DNA of 30,089 nucleotides from a virus, in the IMG/VR virus record IMGVR_UViG_3300032296_001877, positions 1-30,089 of that record; one strand, 5' to 3'. The translations under genes were made by a program, and so were the position numbers. Shown one piece after another: positions 24,080 through 30,031 of the stretch. Below the pieces are notes generated by a model. It made no database searches and was not told the origin of the DNA. It saw only the letters and a program-made list of their open reading frames with translations. Position 1 is the first letter of the stretch. Every line of letters begins with the position of its first letter.

Positions 24080-24745
24080 TCAGTCCCTCTTGGTGTTAAA
24101 CGCGCACGTCTTCACAGGACACCAGCCGCAGAGTGGCGACTGCTTGGGGTTCCACACACCATGCGCGTGTGCGGCTTCGATCTTTGCAACGCGCTCCCTG
24201 TACCTCTGCCACGCCTCGTCCGCGTCTTCGCGGTCGATACTGTGCTTCGCCATGCTCCCCTTGACGATGAACATGAGCGCTGAGCGAACGCGCCGAATGT
24301 GGGGGAAGTGGATGAACACCATCAAACCCATCAGCAATAGCTGGTCTGTGTCTGGGTACTTATTGTTGCCCGTTTTCCAGTCTACCACCCGTGCGGTCAG
24401 ATTCTCGTCGTCAATGACGAGTAGGTCAGCGATACCACGCACCCACACTTGCTCGTCCTTAAACCCACACGGCTTGAGGTCCGTGGTCACACCCATCTCG
24501 TGCTCGAATAGCTTGCGCCCGGGCTTAGCCAGCACCGCGTCCACCACCGGTTTGTACTGCGCGAAGGCTGCGGGTAGTGCCGCCGCCGTCTTGCCGTAGT
24601 CCTCGATAGCTTTGTGTACGTCCTTGCCGTAGAGCGTCTGCGCCGTGTCCTTGAACGGATAGCGCTTGAGCACCTTGACTTCGTGATACCGCCGTGGGCA
24701 GCCCTCGAAATCCTTGAGTGCTGAATGCGACCACTTGACCGTCAT
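24080..24745 (-). CDS. Cas4/RecB-like PD-(D/E)XK exonuclease with probable Fe-S cluster
   Basis: 221 residues. Nuclease core: His44 in GKDVHKAIE, Asp107 in GIADLLV, Asp122 and Lys124 in VVDWKTG, Gln135 in DTDQLLL, matching the RecB-family active site. Four cysteines placed as in Cas4/AddB-type iron-sulfur nucleases: Cys16 (EGCPRRY) near the N-terminus, and Cys206, Cys209, Cys214 at the C-terminus (LCGWCPVKTC). Probable role is end resection for recombination or replication. No cas1 or CRISPR repeat is nearby, so it is a phage replication nuclease, not a CRISPR adaptation gene. Its ATG overlaps the stop of the zincin gene by 4 bases. Confidence 0.85.
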   Translation of the reverse strand: MTVKWSHSALKDFEGCPRRYHEVKVLKRYPFKDTAQTLYGKDVHKAIEDYGKTAAALPAAFAQYKPVVDAVLAKPGRKLFEHEMGVTTDLKPCGFKDEQVWVRGIADLLVIDDENLTARVVDWKTGNNKYPDTDQLLLMGLMVFIHFPHIRRVRSALMFIVKGSMAKHSIDREDADEAWQRYRERVAKIEAAHAHGVWNPKQSPLCGWCPVKTCAFNTKRD

Positions 24746-25041
24746 AGTTTAGCCGTTGTGATTACCTGCGTGAGTCGGTTGGCAAACGCGGTCACGAATT
24801 TCTCGTCGTTCCATTGCCGGTGCCCCATGTCGCGGAGAATGGCGTGTGTGACTTCGTGCCAGAACGTGTCGGCAACCTCTTCTGTCTTGAAGCTGCGGTC
24901 GCTTATGCTGCTGTTGGTTGCGACATGTACGATTCCGGCCTCGTAGTGGACCTTGCCCATAGTGCCGCGAGGGGCCGTGTGGCGCACAAGAGACACGGTG
25001 TAAGTCTTCTTACCCAGCTTGAACTCTTTGGGGATCTGCAC
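24742..25041 (-). CDS. Small zinc metallopeptidase-like protein (HExxH)
   Basis: 99 residues; GTG start at 25041 with AAGGAG 7 bases upstream. The core is ADTFWHEVTHAILRDMG: His62, Glu63 and His66 form the zincin motif, with Glu80 in NDEKFVTAFA a likely third ligand. The layout resembles short phage and prophage zincins related to SprT/ImmA-type proteins, but no partner repressor is obvious. It may cleave a host or phage regulatory protein or simply bind zinc. It overlaps the upstream 77-aa ORF by 32 bases and the exonuclease gene by 4, so it is part of the operon. Confidence 0.8.
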   Translation of the reverse strand: MQIPKEFKLGKKTYTVSLVRHTAPRGTMGKVHYEAGIVHVATNSSISDRSFKTEEVADTFWHEVTHAILRDMGHRQWNDEKFVTAFANRLTQVITTAKL

Positions 25042-25243
25042 GTCGTTGCTCCTTCTCTTCCATGATAAACAGCGTCTGCTGCAACATGCGCGCCTCGACG
25101 TTGATTAGCAACGCCGTGTATCGCGCTTCCTCATATCTGTGCTCCAGGCACAGATCATGTAGTTCTTTTGCAAGCCGCTCAATGTCGAGGAGCGGCTTAG
25201 CGTAGTCGACCAGATCAGTTCTTTGCGAGTCCATAGCGCTCAT
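25010..25243 (-). CDS. Small helical protein, unknown function
   Basis: 77 residues (or 74 if ATG 25234 is used; neither start has a strong Shine-Dalgarno). Almost wholly helical: LLDIERLAKELHDLCLEHRYEEARYTALLINVEARML, with a Glu/Arg/Gln-rich C-terminus. It overlaps the end of the DNA polymerase gene by 29 bases and the zincin start by 32 bases, and resembles the short helical proteins often found between phage replication genes. No domain is recognised. Confidence 0.55.
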   Translation of the reverse strand: MSAMDSQRTDLVDYAKPLLDIERLAKELHDLCLEHRYEEARYTALLINVEARMLQQTLFIMEEKEQRRADPQRVQAG

Positions 25244-28091
25244 TCACGCCGACATCCGCGTTGAGCGGGATGCCCGGCAAGTATTTTGGAACCATGACCA
25301 TCTGGGCCAAGACCCAAGTCTTGGCCTCATCAGCCTCTTCTGCGGGCGCTACGGCCAGCAGCTCGTCGTGAACAGTACCTACCACGGGGTAGCGCTTGTC
25401 CACCCGCAGCATTCCGTCCGACATCACGCAGCGCGCAGTGCCCTGCACGCAGTTATGTACTATGAAGGGTCCTCGGGTCCCTTTGACAACGAAGCGGTTT
25501 CTCGGGCCACAGTTGACAATGTCGTACACCTGTTGCTGAACGAGGGCGGCAGCGTTAGAAGCTCCACCGGCCAACCCGATTTGAGCCGGTTGTACAGCGT
25601 AGTTCTCCCTATGCCCGTTGCCACGCTTAGCGCGGGTACGTCTACTACTCGAACGGTTGTGCGCCGGTTCATCGTGTTCATCCGCCGAGAGACCCAGCGA
25701 CAGTTCTCCGGCGAATACGGGCCGTTGTTGTCCGTGCGATCCAACTCCAAGCCGCGCACATATGTAGCGCCCATGTCTTCCCAAAAAGCCTCGAAGCTGC
25801 TGCGCCATTTTTCGCAAACATATACGCCCCGTGCGCCGTAGTTTTTGTACGCCGGCTCCGCAGGACTGCTGCACCGCGCATTCATGTTTCGCCAAACGAT
25901 GTATGCGGGGTGCCTGCTCATGCCATGCTTGGCGTTCTTTTTCCCTATCAGATGCCGTGTCACGCAGCCACAGTTCGGAGTCCCCCCGCGCTTGACCTCT
26001 TTGGTTACATCTGAGCCGAGCTTCACTGTCTGTGCCCCGCACCGGCATAGGAATCGCCACTTCCACGCTCTCCCCGTTGACGTTTCGGGGTGCAACGCCG
26101 TCAACATGCCGAAGGTATGGCCGGAAAGGTTCTTGAACTTGTGATGCGGCTTCCCATCCATGATCTGTGAGAACGAAGTGTTCTGGGGTAATGAGGACGC
26201 CGTCCACGGTAACACAGCCCTGAACTCCGGTCAAGATCTTTCCCGCGTGCGGCACGAACTCGACACCGTCGTGTACCAAGTCTTGTGGCTCGACGTTCTC
26301 TATGGGTACCCAGCCGCGCAAAGTAAGAACAAGCGTCCCTGCGGCCAAGCAGTTGTTGCATACCTTGCCGGCGTACAATTTGACCCGCGTCTTTCCAGCG
26401 GCGTAGGTCCACTGCACGCGCCCTTTCTCGTCTTCCTCAGGGCGGAGGTCAGGATACCTGATGGGCATGCCGCTTGGCAAGATGATCTCTTCCTTGCGGA
26501 AGGTCAGGCACTTGTGCTGGTACTCCTTGCCCCGGTACAGGCTGTGCTCGATGAGGCTGCCCAGCAGCTCCCAGAAGGCCACGACAGGGGTCGCCGTGGC
26601 GCGGTAGCGGTCGATGATGGCCTTGGCGGCAAGGCAGTGGTACAGCAGCTCGGCGTCGGCGCACGTGTGCGGGATCTCGGCCATCTTGCGGACGTTCTCA
26701 TCCCAGGACAGGAACTTCTCGGCAACGTCTCGGGTGACGCCCAGCGCCTTGGCCTCGGCCTGCGTGTAGCGCTTGGGAGGCGCCTCCAGGAAGCCGGTCA
26801 GCAGCTGCGCGGCGAACGACGCCCACCCCAGCATGTAGCCTGCGCCCAGCAGCGCCGACTTGGCCGACTGCCGCTGCACCGGGTGTGAGTCCTTCGTCAT
26901 TCCCGGGATCTGGAACATCTGCGCGCCAAACGTGGCGTAGGGGTCGCCCCCCATGCGGAAGATATCCAGAAGCTCTTCGTAGTCGGCCAGCCACGCGAGC
27001 ACCCGCGGTTCGATCTGCGACAAGTCGCCAACACCCAGTACGTGCCCCGGAGGCGCCATGATCGCCTTGCGCAGGAAACTCCCGCGCTTAAGATTCTGCA
27101 TGTTGATCGCAGCTCCCTTGGCCGCCGTCCACCGCCCCGTGCCGGCACCGTAGTAGCTCAAAGGCACAGGCAGACGCCCACGCGAAGCGATGTCTACAAA
27201 CCGCTGCGCTCGGGTGCGCTCGGAGGTAGACTTGACGCGAAGACGGGCTTCACAGATAAGCGCGATGTCTTCGTTGTCCGAATTACGCAGGGCCTGAAAG
27301 AGCGCGTCGTTCTTCGCAAAAGCGAATGTATTTTCTCCAGTAGTTTTGCTTGTCTTCGTTGGCGGAGTGGCACCCAAGGATGCGAGAACTTCCGCAAACT
27401 TTTGATTTGACGCGAGCGCAGCTTCTTCCACGCCGGCCCTTTGTAGTAGGTCTTCGCGGGCAGTCTTTTCTTCTTCAATAGCATTTTGAAGCATCTCCTG
27501 GTCAAGGCGCAGCAGCGGGCGCGTGTACATCCGCATCGTCATGTCGATCAGACGCAGCTCTTTCGTCGGGTAGCCCTGGATTAGCTGCAAAAACACCTGC
27601 TCGCAGAGCCACGTGTCGTGGCGGCAGTAGTCGGCCAACTCGATCTCGACCTCGAACGGGATGCTGTCAAGCATGCCATCCGTGCTGTGCACCGCTTTGC
27701 CCTTAGGCGGCAGGCCGAAGTCCTCGGCCAGCTTCGCCAGGGAGTTCCCCGCCTCGATGCCGCGCAAGGCGCGGGCCATGCTCAGCGTGTCAAAGATGAA
27801 TGCCGGCTGCACGCCGTAGCGCCAGCTCAGGATGGTGCAGTCAAACTGCGCGTTTTGCGCTGCTACCGCGGTGCGGCTCCAGTCAACACTAGCCGCCCAC
27901 TCCGCGATGTCATTGCCGCGCACCCAGACGGGCGAGTGGTCGACGCCGATTTCCTTCCAGCACAACCCCCACGCCTTGAAGCGTGGGTCACGGACGTACT
28001 CCTCGGTGGTCATCTTGCTGAGCGTGTAACTCGAACGGTCCCAGGCCGTTTCTAGGTCCAACGCAAGTATCCGGTCGTAGGGCGCAGTCAA
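25215..28091 (-). CDS. polA: Family A DNA polymerase with 3'-5' exonuclease, interrupted by an intein
   Basis: 958-residue precursor, 658 after predicted splicing. Exonuclease motifs: Asp12 and Glu14 (LDLET), Asp84 (AQFD), Asp159 (YCRHD). Polymerase motif A is DLSQIEPR (356-363), motif B R407-K411-Y419 (SAKSALLGAGYMLG), motif C HDE (908-910, after the intein). There is no 5'-3' exonuclease domain, as in phage replicative family A polymerases. The intein (residues 581-880) is inserted in KVCNN/CVQGTAR, the conserved strand before motif C, so splicing must precede activity. The start is TTG 28091, overlapping the previous stop, with GGAGAAG 6 bases before it; no in-frame ATG is closer. Confidence 0.95.
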   Translation of the reverse strand: MTAPYDRILALDLETAWDRSSYTLSKMTTEEYVRDPRFKAWGLCWKEIGVDHSPVWVRGNDIAEWAASVDWSRTAVAAQNAQFDCTILSWRYGVQPAFIFDTLSMARALRGIEAGNSLAKLAEDFGLPPKGKAVHSTDGMLDSIPFEVEIELADYCRHDTWLCEQVFLQLIQGYPTKELRLIDMTMRMYTRPLLRLDQEMLQNAIEEEKTAREDLLQRAGVEEAALASNQKFAEVLASLGATPPTKTSKTTGENTFAFAKNDALFQALRNSDNEDIALICEARLRVKSTSERTRAQRFVDIASRGRLPVPLSYYGAGTGRWTAAKGAAINMQNLKRGSFLRKAIMAPPGHVLGVGDLSQIEPRVLAWLADYEELLDIFRMGGDPYATFGAQMFQIPGMTKDSHPVQRQSAKSALLGAGYMLGWASFAAQLLTGFLEAPPKRYTQAEAKALGVTRDVAEKFLSWDENVRKMAEIPHTCADAELLYHCLAAKAIIDRYRATATPVVAFWELLGSLIEHSLYRGKEYQHKCLTFRKEEIILPSGMPIRYPDLRPEEDEKGRVQWTYAAGKTRVKLYAGKVCNNCLAAGTLVLTLRGWVPIENVEPQDLVHDGVEFVPHAGKILTGVQGCVTVDGVLITPEHFVLTDHGWEAASQVQEPFRPYLRHVDGVAPRNVNGESVEVAIPMPVRGTDSEARLRCNQRGQARGDSELWLRDTASDREKERQAWHEQAPRIHRLAKHECAVQQSCGAGVQKLRRTGRICLRKMAQQLRGFLGRHGRYICARLGVGSHGQQRPVFAGELSLGLSADEHDEPAHNRSSSRRTRAKRGNGHRENYAVQPAQIGLAGGASNAAALVQQQVYDIVNCGPRNRFVVKGTRGPFIVHNCVQGTARCVMSDGMLRVDKRYPVVGTVHDELLAVAPAEEADEAKTWVLAQMVMVPKYLPGIPLNADVGVNERYGLAKN
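25452..26351 (-). mobile_element. Intein 2 (in DNA polymerase), splicing-competent ends
   Basis: 300 codons. Cys1 is residue 581 (CLAAGTLVLTLRGWVPIENV); block B TPEHFVLT with its His; C-terminal VYDIVNCGPRNRFVV ending FIVHN; Cys+1 is residue 881. It is clearly homologous to intein 1 (shared GWVPI..V, DLVxDGxEFVxH, TPxHxVLT, GPRNRFVV, IVHN). The middle again has no in-frame nuclease motif and shows a shadow (RGFLGRHGRY, FAGELSLG) matching that of intein 1, driven by the +1-frame HNH gene. Confidence 0.93.
25460..26161 (-). CDS. HNH homing endonuclease nested out of frame in intein 2
   Basis: 233 residues in the +1 frame of the intein; start set at ATG 26161 because it aligns with the nested start in intein 1 (MDGK against MKDGN), at the same place just after intein block B. 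An upstream in-frame ATG (26215) would add 18 residues; no convincing Shine-Dalgarno is seen for either. N-terminal NLSGHTFGMLTAL, zinc-type CRC ... CGC (39-66), HGMSRHPAYIVWRNMNARC, then an HNH core with GARGVYVCEKW, LDRTDNNGPYSPENCRW and NRR, and a C-terminal helix-turn-helix (SVATGIGRTTLYNRLKSGWP). The tail after LPP overlies the intein end. Probably drives homing of the intein into intein-less polymerase genes. Confidence 0.87.
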   Translation of the reverse strand: MDGKPHHKFKNLSGHTFGMLTALHPETSTGRAWKWRFLCRCGAQTVKLGSDVTKEVKRGGTPNCGCVTRHLIGKKNAKHGMSRHPAYIVWRNMNARCSSPAEPAYKNYGARGVYVCEKWRSSFEAFWEDMGATYVRGLELDRTDNNGPYSPENCRWVSRRMNTMNRRTTVRVVDVPALSVATGIGRTTLYNRLKSGWPVELLTLPPSFSNRCTTLSTVARETASLSKGPEDPS

Positions 28092-28324
28092 TGCACTTCT
28101 CCTGGGTTATGCGTCAGCGTCTCGGGCTCCAACGCGGAGCATGCGGTCGCAAGCAGTGCGTAGGCTTCCTCTTGTGTCAACCGGAATGGCGTGACAACAA
28201 GGCTGCGTCCGTCCGTGACGAGCATCACGGCTCCGAGCTTGCTGCCTTCCTGCGTGACGCGCTGTGCGAGCTCAAGCATTTCAGCGCGAGCCAGCACCGT
28301 CTTCTGCGTGTCGTCAAGCAGCAT
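28088..28324 (-). CDS. Small phage protein, unknown function
   Basis: 78 residues from ATG 28324, preceded by AGGAG 6 bases upstream within the VRR-NUC 3' end (overlap 11 bases). The open frame runs further up, but that part is Arg/Ser-rich shadow of the VRR-NUC gene. The protein starts MLLDDTQKTVLARAEMLELAQRV, has a strand GAVMLVTDGRSLVVTPFRL and a helix TQEEAYALLATACSALE. It overlaps the DNA polymerase TTG start by 4 bases. No domain is recognised. Confidence 0.7.
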   Translation of the reverse strand: MLLDDTQKTVLARAEMLELAQRVTQEGSKLGAVMLVTDGRSLVVTPFRLTQEEAYALLATACSALEPETLTHNPGEVH

Positions 28325-28616
28325 GTCCACTCCTGCGTAGCCAAGTTGCAAGCATCTCGATTGTGTCTTCTCGAATGACGAGCGTTTCTCCGCCAGCCTT
28401 CCGTATCTTTGCCATCTCTGCTTCTTGCAGCGCCGTGGGTTTGTTGTATCCCGCCTTGCACTCAATGGCAAGGAAGCGGCCCTTGTGGCAGACGACGATG
28501 TCCGGAACGCCAGAGCGCCCATACCCCCCGGTGACCGGGAAGAAGTAATACGCGCCGTGTTCATTGAGCATCGTGGTGCACGCCTGCTTGACTCTTTTCT
28601 CAGGTGTTGCTGCCAT
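28314..28616 (-). CDS. VRR-NUC domain nuclease
   Basis: 100 residues. VRR-NUC (PD-(D/E)XK-like) pattern: GVPDIVVC with Asp39, then KGRFLAIECKAG with Glu52 and Lys54, then KPTALQEAE with Gln64 and a final helix AGGETLVI. The stand-alone short form is common in phages, where it may act as a structure-specific or Holliday-junction-type nuclease. It lies directly upstream of the polymerase pair and starts 17 bases inside the NrdR-like ORF. No strong Shine-Dalgarno precedes ATG 28616. Confidence 0.88.
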   Translation of the reverse strand: MAATPEKRVKQACTTMLNEHGAYYFFPVTGGYGRSGVPDIVVCHKGRFLAIECKAGYNKPTALQEAEMAKIRKAGGETLVIREDTIEMLATWLRRSGHAA

Positions 28617-28779
28617 GGGGGTGTGCTTTCTTTTGTTGCTTGGTTTCGTACACGGCCTCTACCGTGTTGAATCTGTGTTCGCGGTTGGCTACGCATTCGT
28701 AGCGGCGCCGCACAGTCCGGTCTCTTCTAGTGCGCGTCGCCAAAACGCGTGCTCGTGCGAAGCAATGTATGCAGTTCAT
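28600..28779 (-). CDS. NrdR-like small zinc-ribbon protein
   Basis: 59 residues, too short for most gene callers. It begins MNCIHCFARARVLATR, followed by RDRTVRRRYEC and NREHRFNTVEAVYE. The layout CxxC, V..TR, RRRxxC...RF.T.E is that of the N-terminal zinc ribbon of NrdR, the repressor of ribonucleotide reductase genes; the last zinc ligand position is His (EHRF) in place of Cys, a variant I recall from small phage proteins. It lacks the NrdR ATP-cone. It may bind DNA or regulate early genes; no ribonucleotide reductase gene is in the window. Its end overlaps the VRR-NUC start by 17 bases. Confidence 0.7.
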   Translation of the reverse strand: MNCIHCFARARVLATRTRRDRTVRRRYECVANREHRFNTVEAVYETKQQKKAHPHGSNT

Positions 28780-28942
28780 CTGGCGTTGCTCGGTTAGTGT
28801 TGGGTGAGGGGGAGACGTAGATTCCCAGCCCCCTCGGTCTGGGTGAAGGAGTGCCTGCCAGCACTACGAACGGCTGACACGCTGGCAGGCCCCAACGGTG
28901 CTTCGCATCTACGAGGCTAGAACACGGTTGCGTGCAGTGCAT
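28727..28942 (-). CDS. Possible small protein, unknown function
   Basis: 71 residues (MHCTQPCSSLVDAKHRW ... ATPDELHTLL). Start ATG 28942 is 2 bases after the upstream stop with CAGGG nearby, which suggests coupling, and the C-terminus looks helical. Against it: low complexity Pro/Ser stretch, a strong DNA inverted repeat inside, and a 53-base overlap with the more convincing NrdR-like ORF. If it is not a gene, 28780-28944 is a 165-base non-coding or control region ahead of the replication genes. Confidence 0.35.
   Translation of the reverse strand: MHCTQPCSSLVDAKHRWGLPACQPFVVLAGTPSPRPRGLGIYVSPSPNTNRATPDELHTLLRTSTRFGDAH
28853..28890. other. 10-bp inverted repeat ahead of the replication genes
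   Basis: GCCTGCCAGC (28853-28862), an 18-base spacer, GCTGGCAGGC (28881-28890). No T-run on either side. It may be an operator, an RNA hairpin or coincidental within the weak ORF at 28727-28942. It lies just upstream of the NrdR-like, VRR-NUC and polymerase genes. Confidence 0.55.
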
Positions 28943-28944
28943 CG

Positions 28945-29316
28945 TCAGCCCTGATTGCTGTGTTTGATGCGCGTCTCAGCGCGTTCTCGATAACTCGGCC
29001 GTTTCGGGATGTTAGCCCGAACCCACTCGGACATCTCCGTGGCGGTGACGAGTCGCCCGTCGGCATTGCAGTGCTGGTCGCATCGACGGCCCCGCGCAGG
29101 CACGTACAGTGTGCGCGAGTGCAGCACCCCGGCCTTGCCGATGATGGCGAGCGTCACCCACGCGTCGCCGGGCTCTGGATCGGGCGGGATCGGCGGCAGT
29201 GTGGCGCACATCCCCTCGCGCTTCGCGTCTGCGATGGCGCGTCGGTTGCGCAGACCAGTCGGGCTGTTATTCCACGCCCAGCGGCTTGCGCTACGGTTGG
29301 TTGCTTGACTTTGCAT
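28945..29316 (-). CDS. Hypothetical protein beside the cassette junction
   Basis: 123 residues if started at ATG 29316; no Shine-Dalgarno is visible there, and a start at ATG 29211 (88 residues) has GAGGGG but too close. The clearest protein-like part is GDAWVTLAIIGKAGVLHSRTLYVPARGRRCDQHC, then TEMSEWVRANIP. A Cys-x-x-x-Cys pair (RCDQHC) could bind metal. No family is recognised. The gene start lies 18 bases from the left edge of the first cassette, so its 5' region and promoter could have been changed by the insertion. Confidence 0.6.
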   Translation of the reverse strand: MQSQATNRSASRWAWNNSPTGLRNRRAIADAKREGMCATLPPIPPDPEPGDAWVTLAIIGKAGVLHSRTLYVPARGRRCDQHCNADGRLVTATEMSEWVRANIPKRPSYRERAETRIKHSNQG

Positions 29317-29330
29317 AGTTGCGGTAACGA

Positions 29331-29594
29331 CTAGTTAGGCGTCAGTCCTTCCACGGCCAGCGCGTACATCCGCTTCGCCAGCCCAATCGCGTAGGCTTCC
29401 TGCGCATGCACCGGCTCGCCGCACTCTGCCCCAGCCCATTCTTCTGCAATCTCGTGCAGGGCGCGGCGCATCCGTTCGCGCTCCAGCCACGCATAGATAA
29501 GCTGCTGCGTCTCCCACGCGGTAAGCGGCGGGTGCTGTCCGCGTTCGCATCGGGCCAGCGCATCGCGCGCAAGGTCTTCGGTAATCTGTGCCAT
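29331..29594 (-). CDS. Cassette 1 ORF, unknown function
   Basis: 87 residues from ATG 29594, with GGAG 9 bases upstream; a GTG at 29609 in the same frame would add 5. A helical protein: MAQITEDLARDALARC, TAWETQQLIYAWLERERMRRALHEIAEEW, AYAIGLAKRMYALA. Reads away from attC 1 and crosses the left cassette edge: its last codon (AAC) is part of the R' box, and the TAG stop is in the flanking phage-side DNA. Most integron cassette genes run towards their attC; this one is antisense to it and in line with the phage early operon. Function is unknown. Confidence 0.65.
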   Translation of the reverse strand: MAQITEDLARDALARCERGQHPPLTAWETQQLIYAWLERERMRRALHEIAEEWAGAECGEPVHAQEAYAIGLAKRMYALAVEGLTPN

Positions 29595-29675
29595 GTCCTG
29601 TTTCTCCACCGCTGACGCCTAACCACCGCTCAACCGGAGGTCAGCGGCAAGCCGCTGCCCCCGGTTAGCTTTTCG
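29335..29675. mobile_element. Integron gene cassette 1 (341 bp)
   Basis: Bounded by two GTTAGGC boxes (29334-29340 and 29675-29681), with an attC at its right end. Its left edge GTTAGGCGTCAG (29334-29345) is the exact complement of CTGACGCCTAAC (29612-29623) at the start of its own attC, 12 bp. That pairing is expected because, in the free circle, the cassette's 5' end supplies the R' box of its own attC. No attC or recognisable attI lies left of 29334, so this is the array's left boundary. Confidence 0.88.
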
Positions 29676-29681
29676 TTAGGC
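29617..29681 (+). other. attC: attC site 1
   Basis: 65 bp. R'' GCCTAAC (29617-29623), L'' GCTCAACCGG (29628-29637), central stem CAGCGGC/GCCGCTG (29642-29657), L' CCGGTTAGC (29661-29669), spacer TTTTC, R' GTTAGGC (29675-29681). L'' pairs with L' except for an extra C at 29631, the extrahelical base typical of attC and on the expected arm for a + orientation. The exchange point would be between G29675 and T29676. The C-terminus of the cassette 2 ORF is encoded across this site on the - strand. Confidence 0.9.
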
Positions 29682-30031
29682 CGCTCGTGGCTGCTCGGCA
29701 GTCCCCAGTCCACCACCCGCGCCAGTTCTCGCCCATCAGCGTCGCGCTGCAGCGTCACGGTGGCTGACGTCCGTGGGATCGTCTGTCCCTGGTCGCAGGC
29801 CCACCCTGCGCCGCGAATGCGCAGTTCCAGCATGCCCGGCCGGTCATGCGGCACGTACACGCTATCGATGTACGCGCCCAGCGGAAGCTGCAGAAGCTCT
29901 TGCAGGGCCTCGGGTGTTGCAAGCAGTATTGCGGCCAGTCGCTGGGTGTCAGTACGCTCCGGCTGCAGCGGCCTAACCCCTCGCTCAAGCTGACCCGCTA
30001 CGGCAGCGTTGCCCTGCGGTTCTTCGGTCAT
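29630..30031 (-). CDS. Cassette 2 ORF, unknown function
   Basis: 133 residues from ATG 30031, with a perfect AAGGAG 7 bases upstream; both lie in the loop of attC 2. Mixed alpha/beta content: DTQRLAAILLATPEALQELL, then YIDSVYVPHDRPGMLELRIRG and SATVTLQRDADG. It reads antisense to the attC, crosses the cassette junction at 29675 and ends inside attC 1, so its last ~16 residues (after HERPN) come from the neighbouring cassette and would differ in another array position. No family is recognised. Confidence 0.65.
   Translation of the reverse strand: MTEEPQGNAAVAGQLERGVRPLQPERTDTQRLAAILLATPEALQELLQLPLGAYIDSVYVPHDRPGMLELRIRGAGWACDQGQTIPRTSATVTLQRDADGRELARVVDWGLPSSHERPNEKLTGGSGLPLTSG

Noticed and set aside
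24080-24745. Cas4-like gene as part of a CRISPR-Cas locus
   Set aside because: No direct-repeat/spacer array and no cas1, cas2 or effector genes are present; neighbours are phage replication genes.
21890-26351. Frameshift or assembly error as an explanation of the intein/HNH overlaps
   Set aside because: Both host frames are uninterrupted with complete splicing ends, the HNH genes are complete too, and the same +1 arrangement occurs twice in different genes. An error would break one frame.
28325-28696. Upstream extension of the 78-residue gene at 28088 (202-codon frame)
   Set aside because: The extra part is Arg/Ser-rich and antiphase to the VRR-NUC gene, while ATG 28324 has AGGAG just upstream.
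28790-28800. GTTAGTG near 28794 as another cassette boundary
   Set aside because: It does not fit GTTRRRY at the last base and no RYYYAAC or L''/L' pair accompanies it.
29617-29681. attC 1 as a simple transcription terminator hairpin
   Set aside because: Only four T follow the inner stem before C, and the box order, extrahelical C and matching cassette edge are specific to attC.
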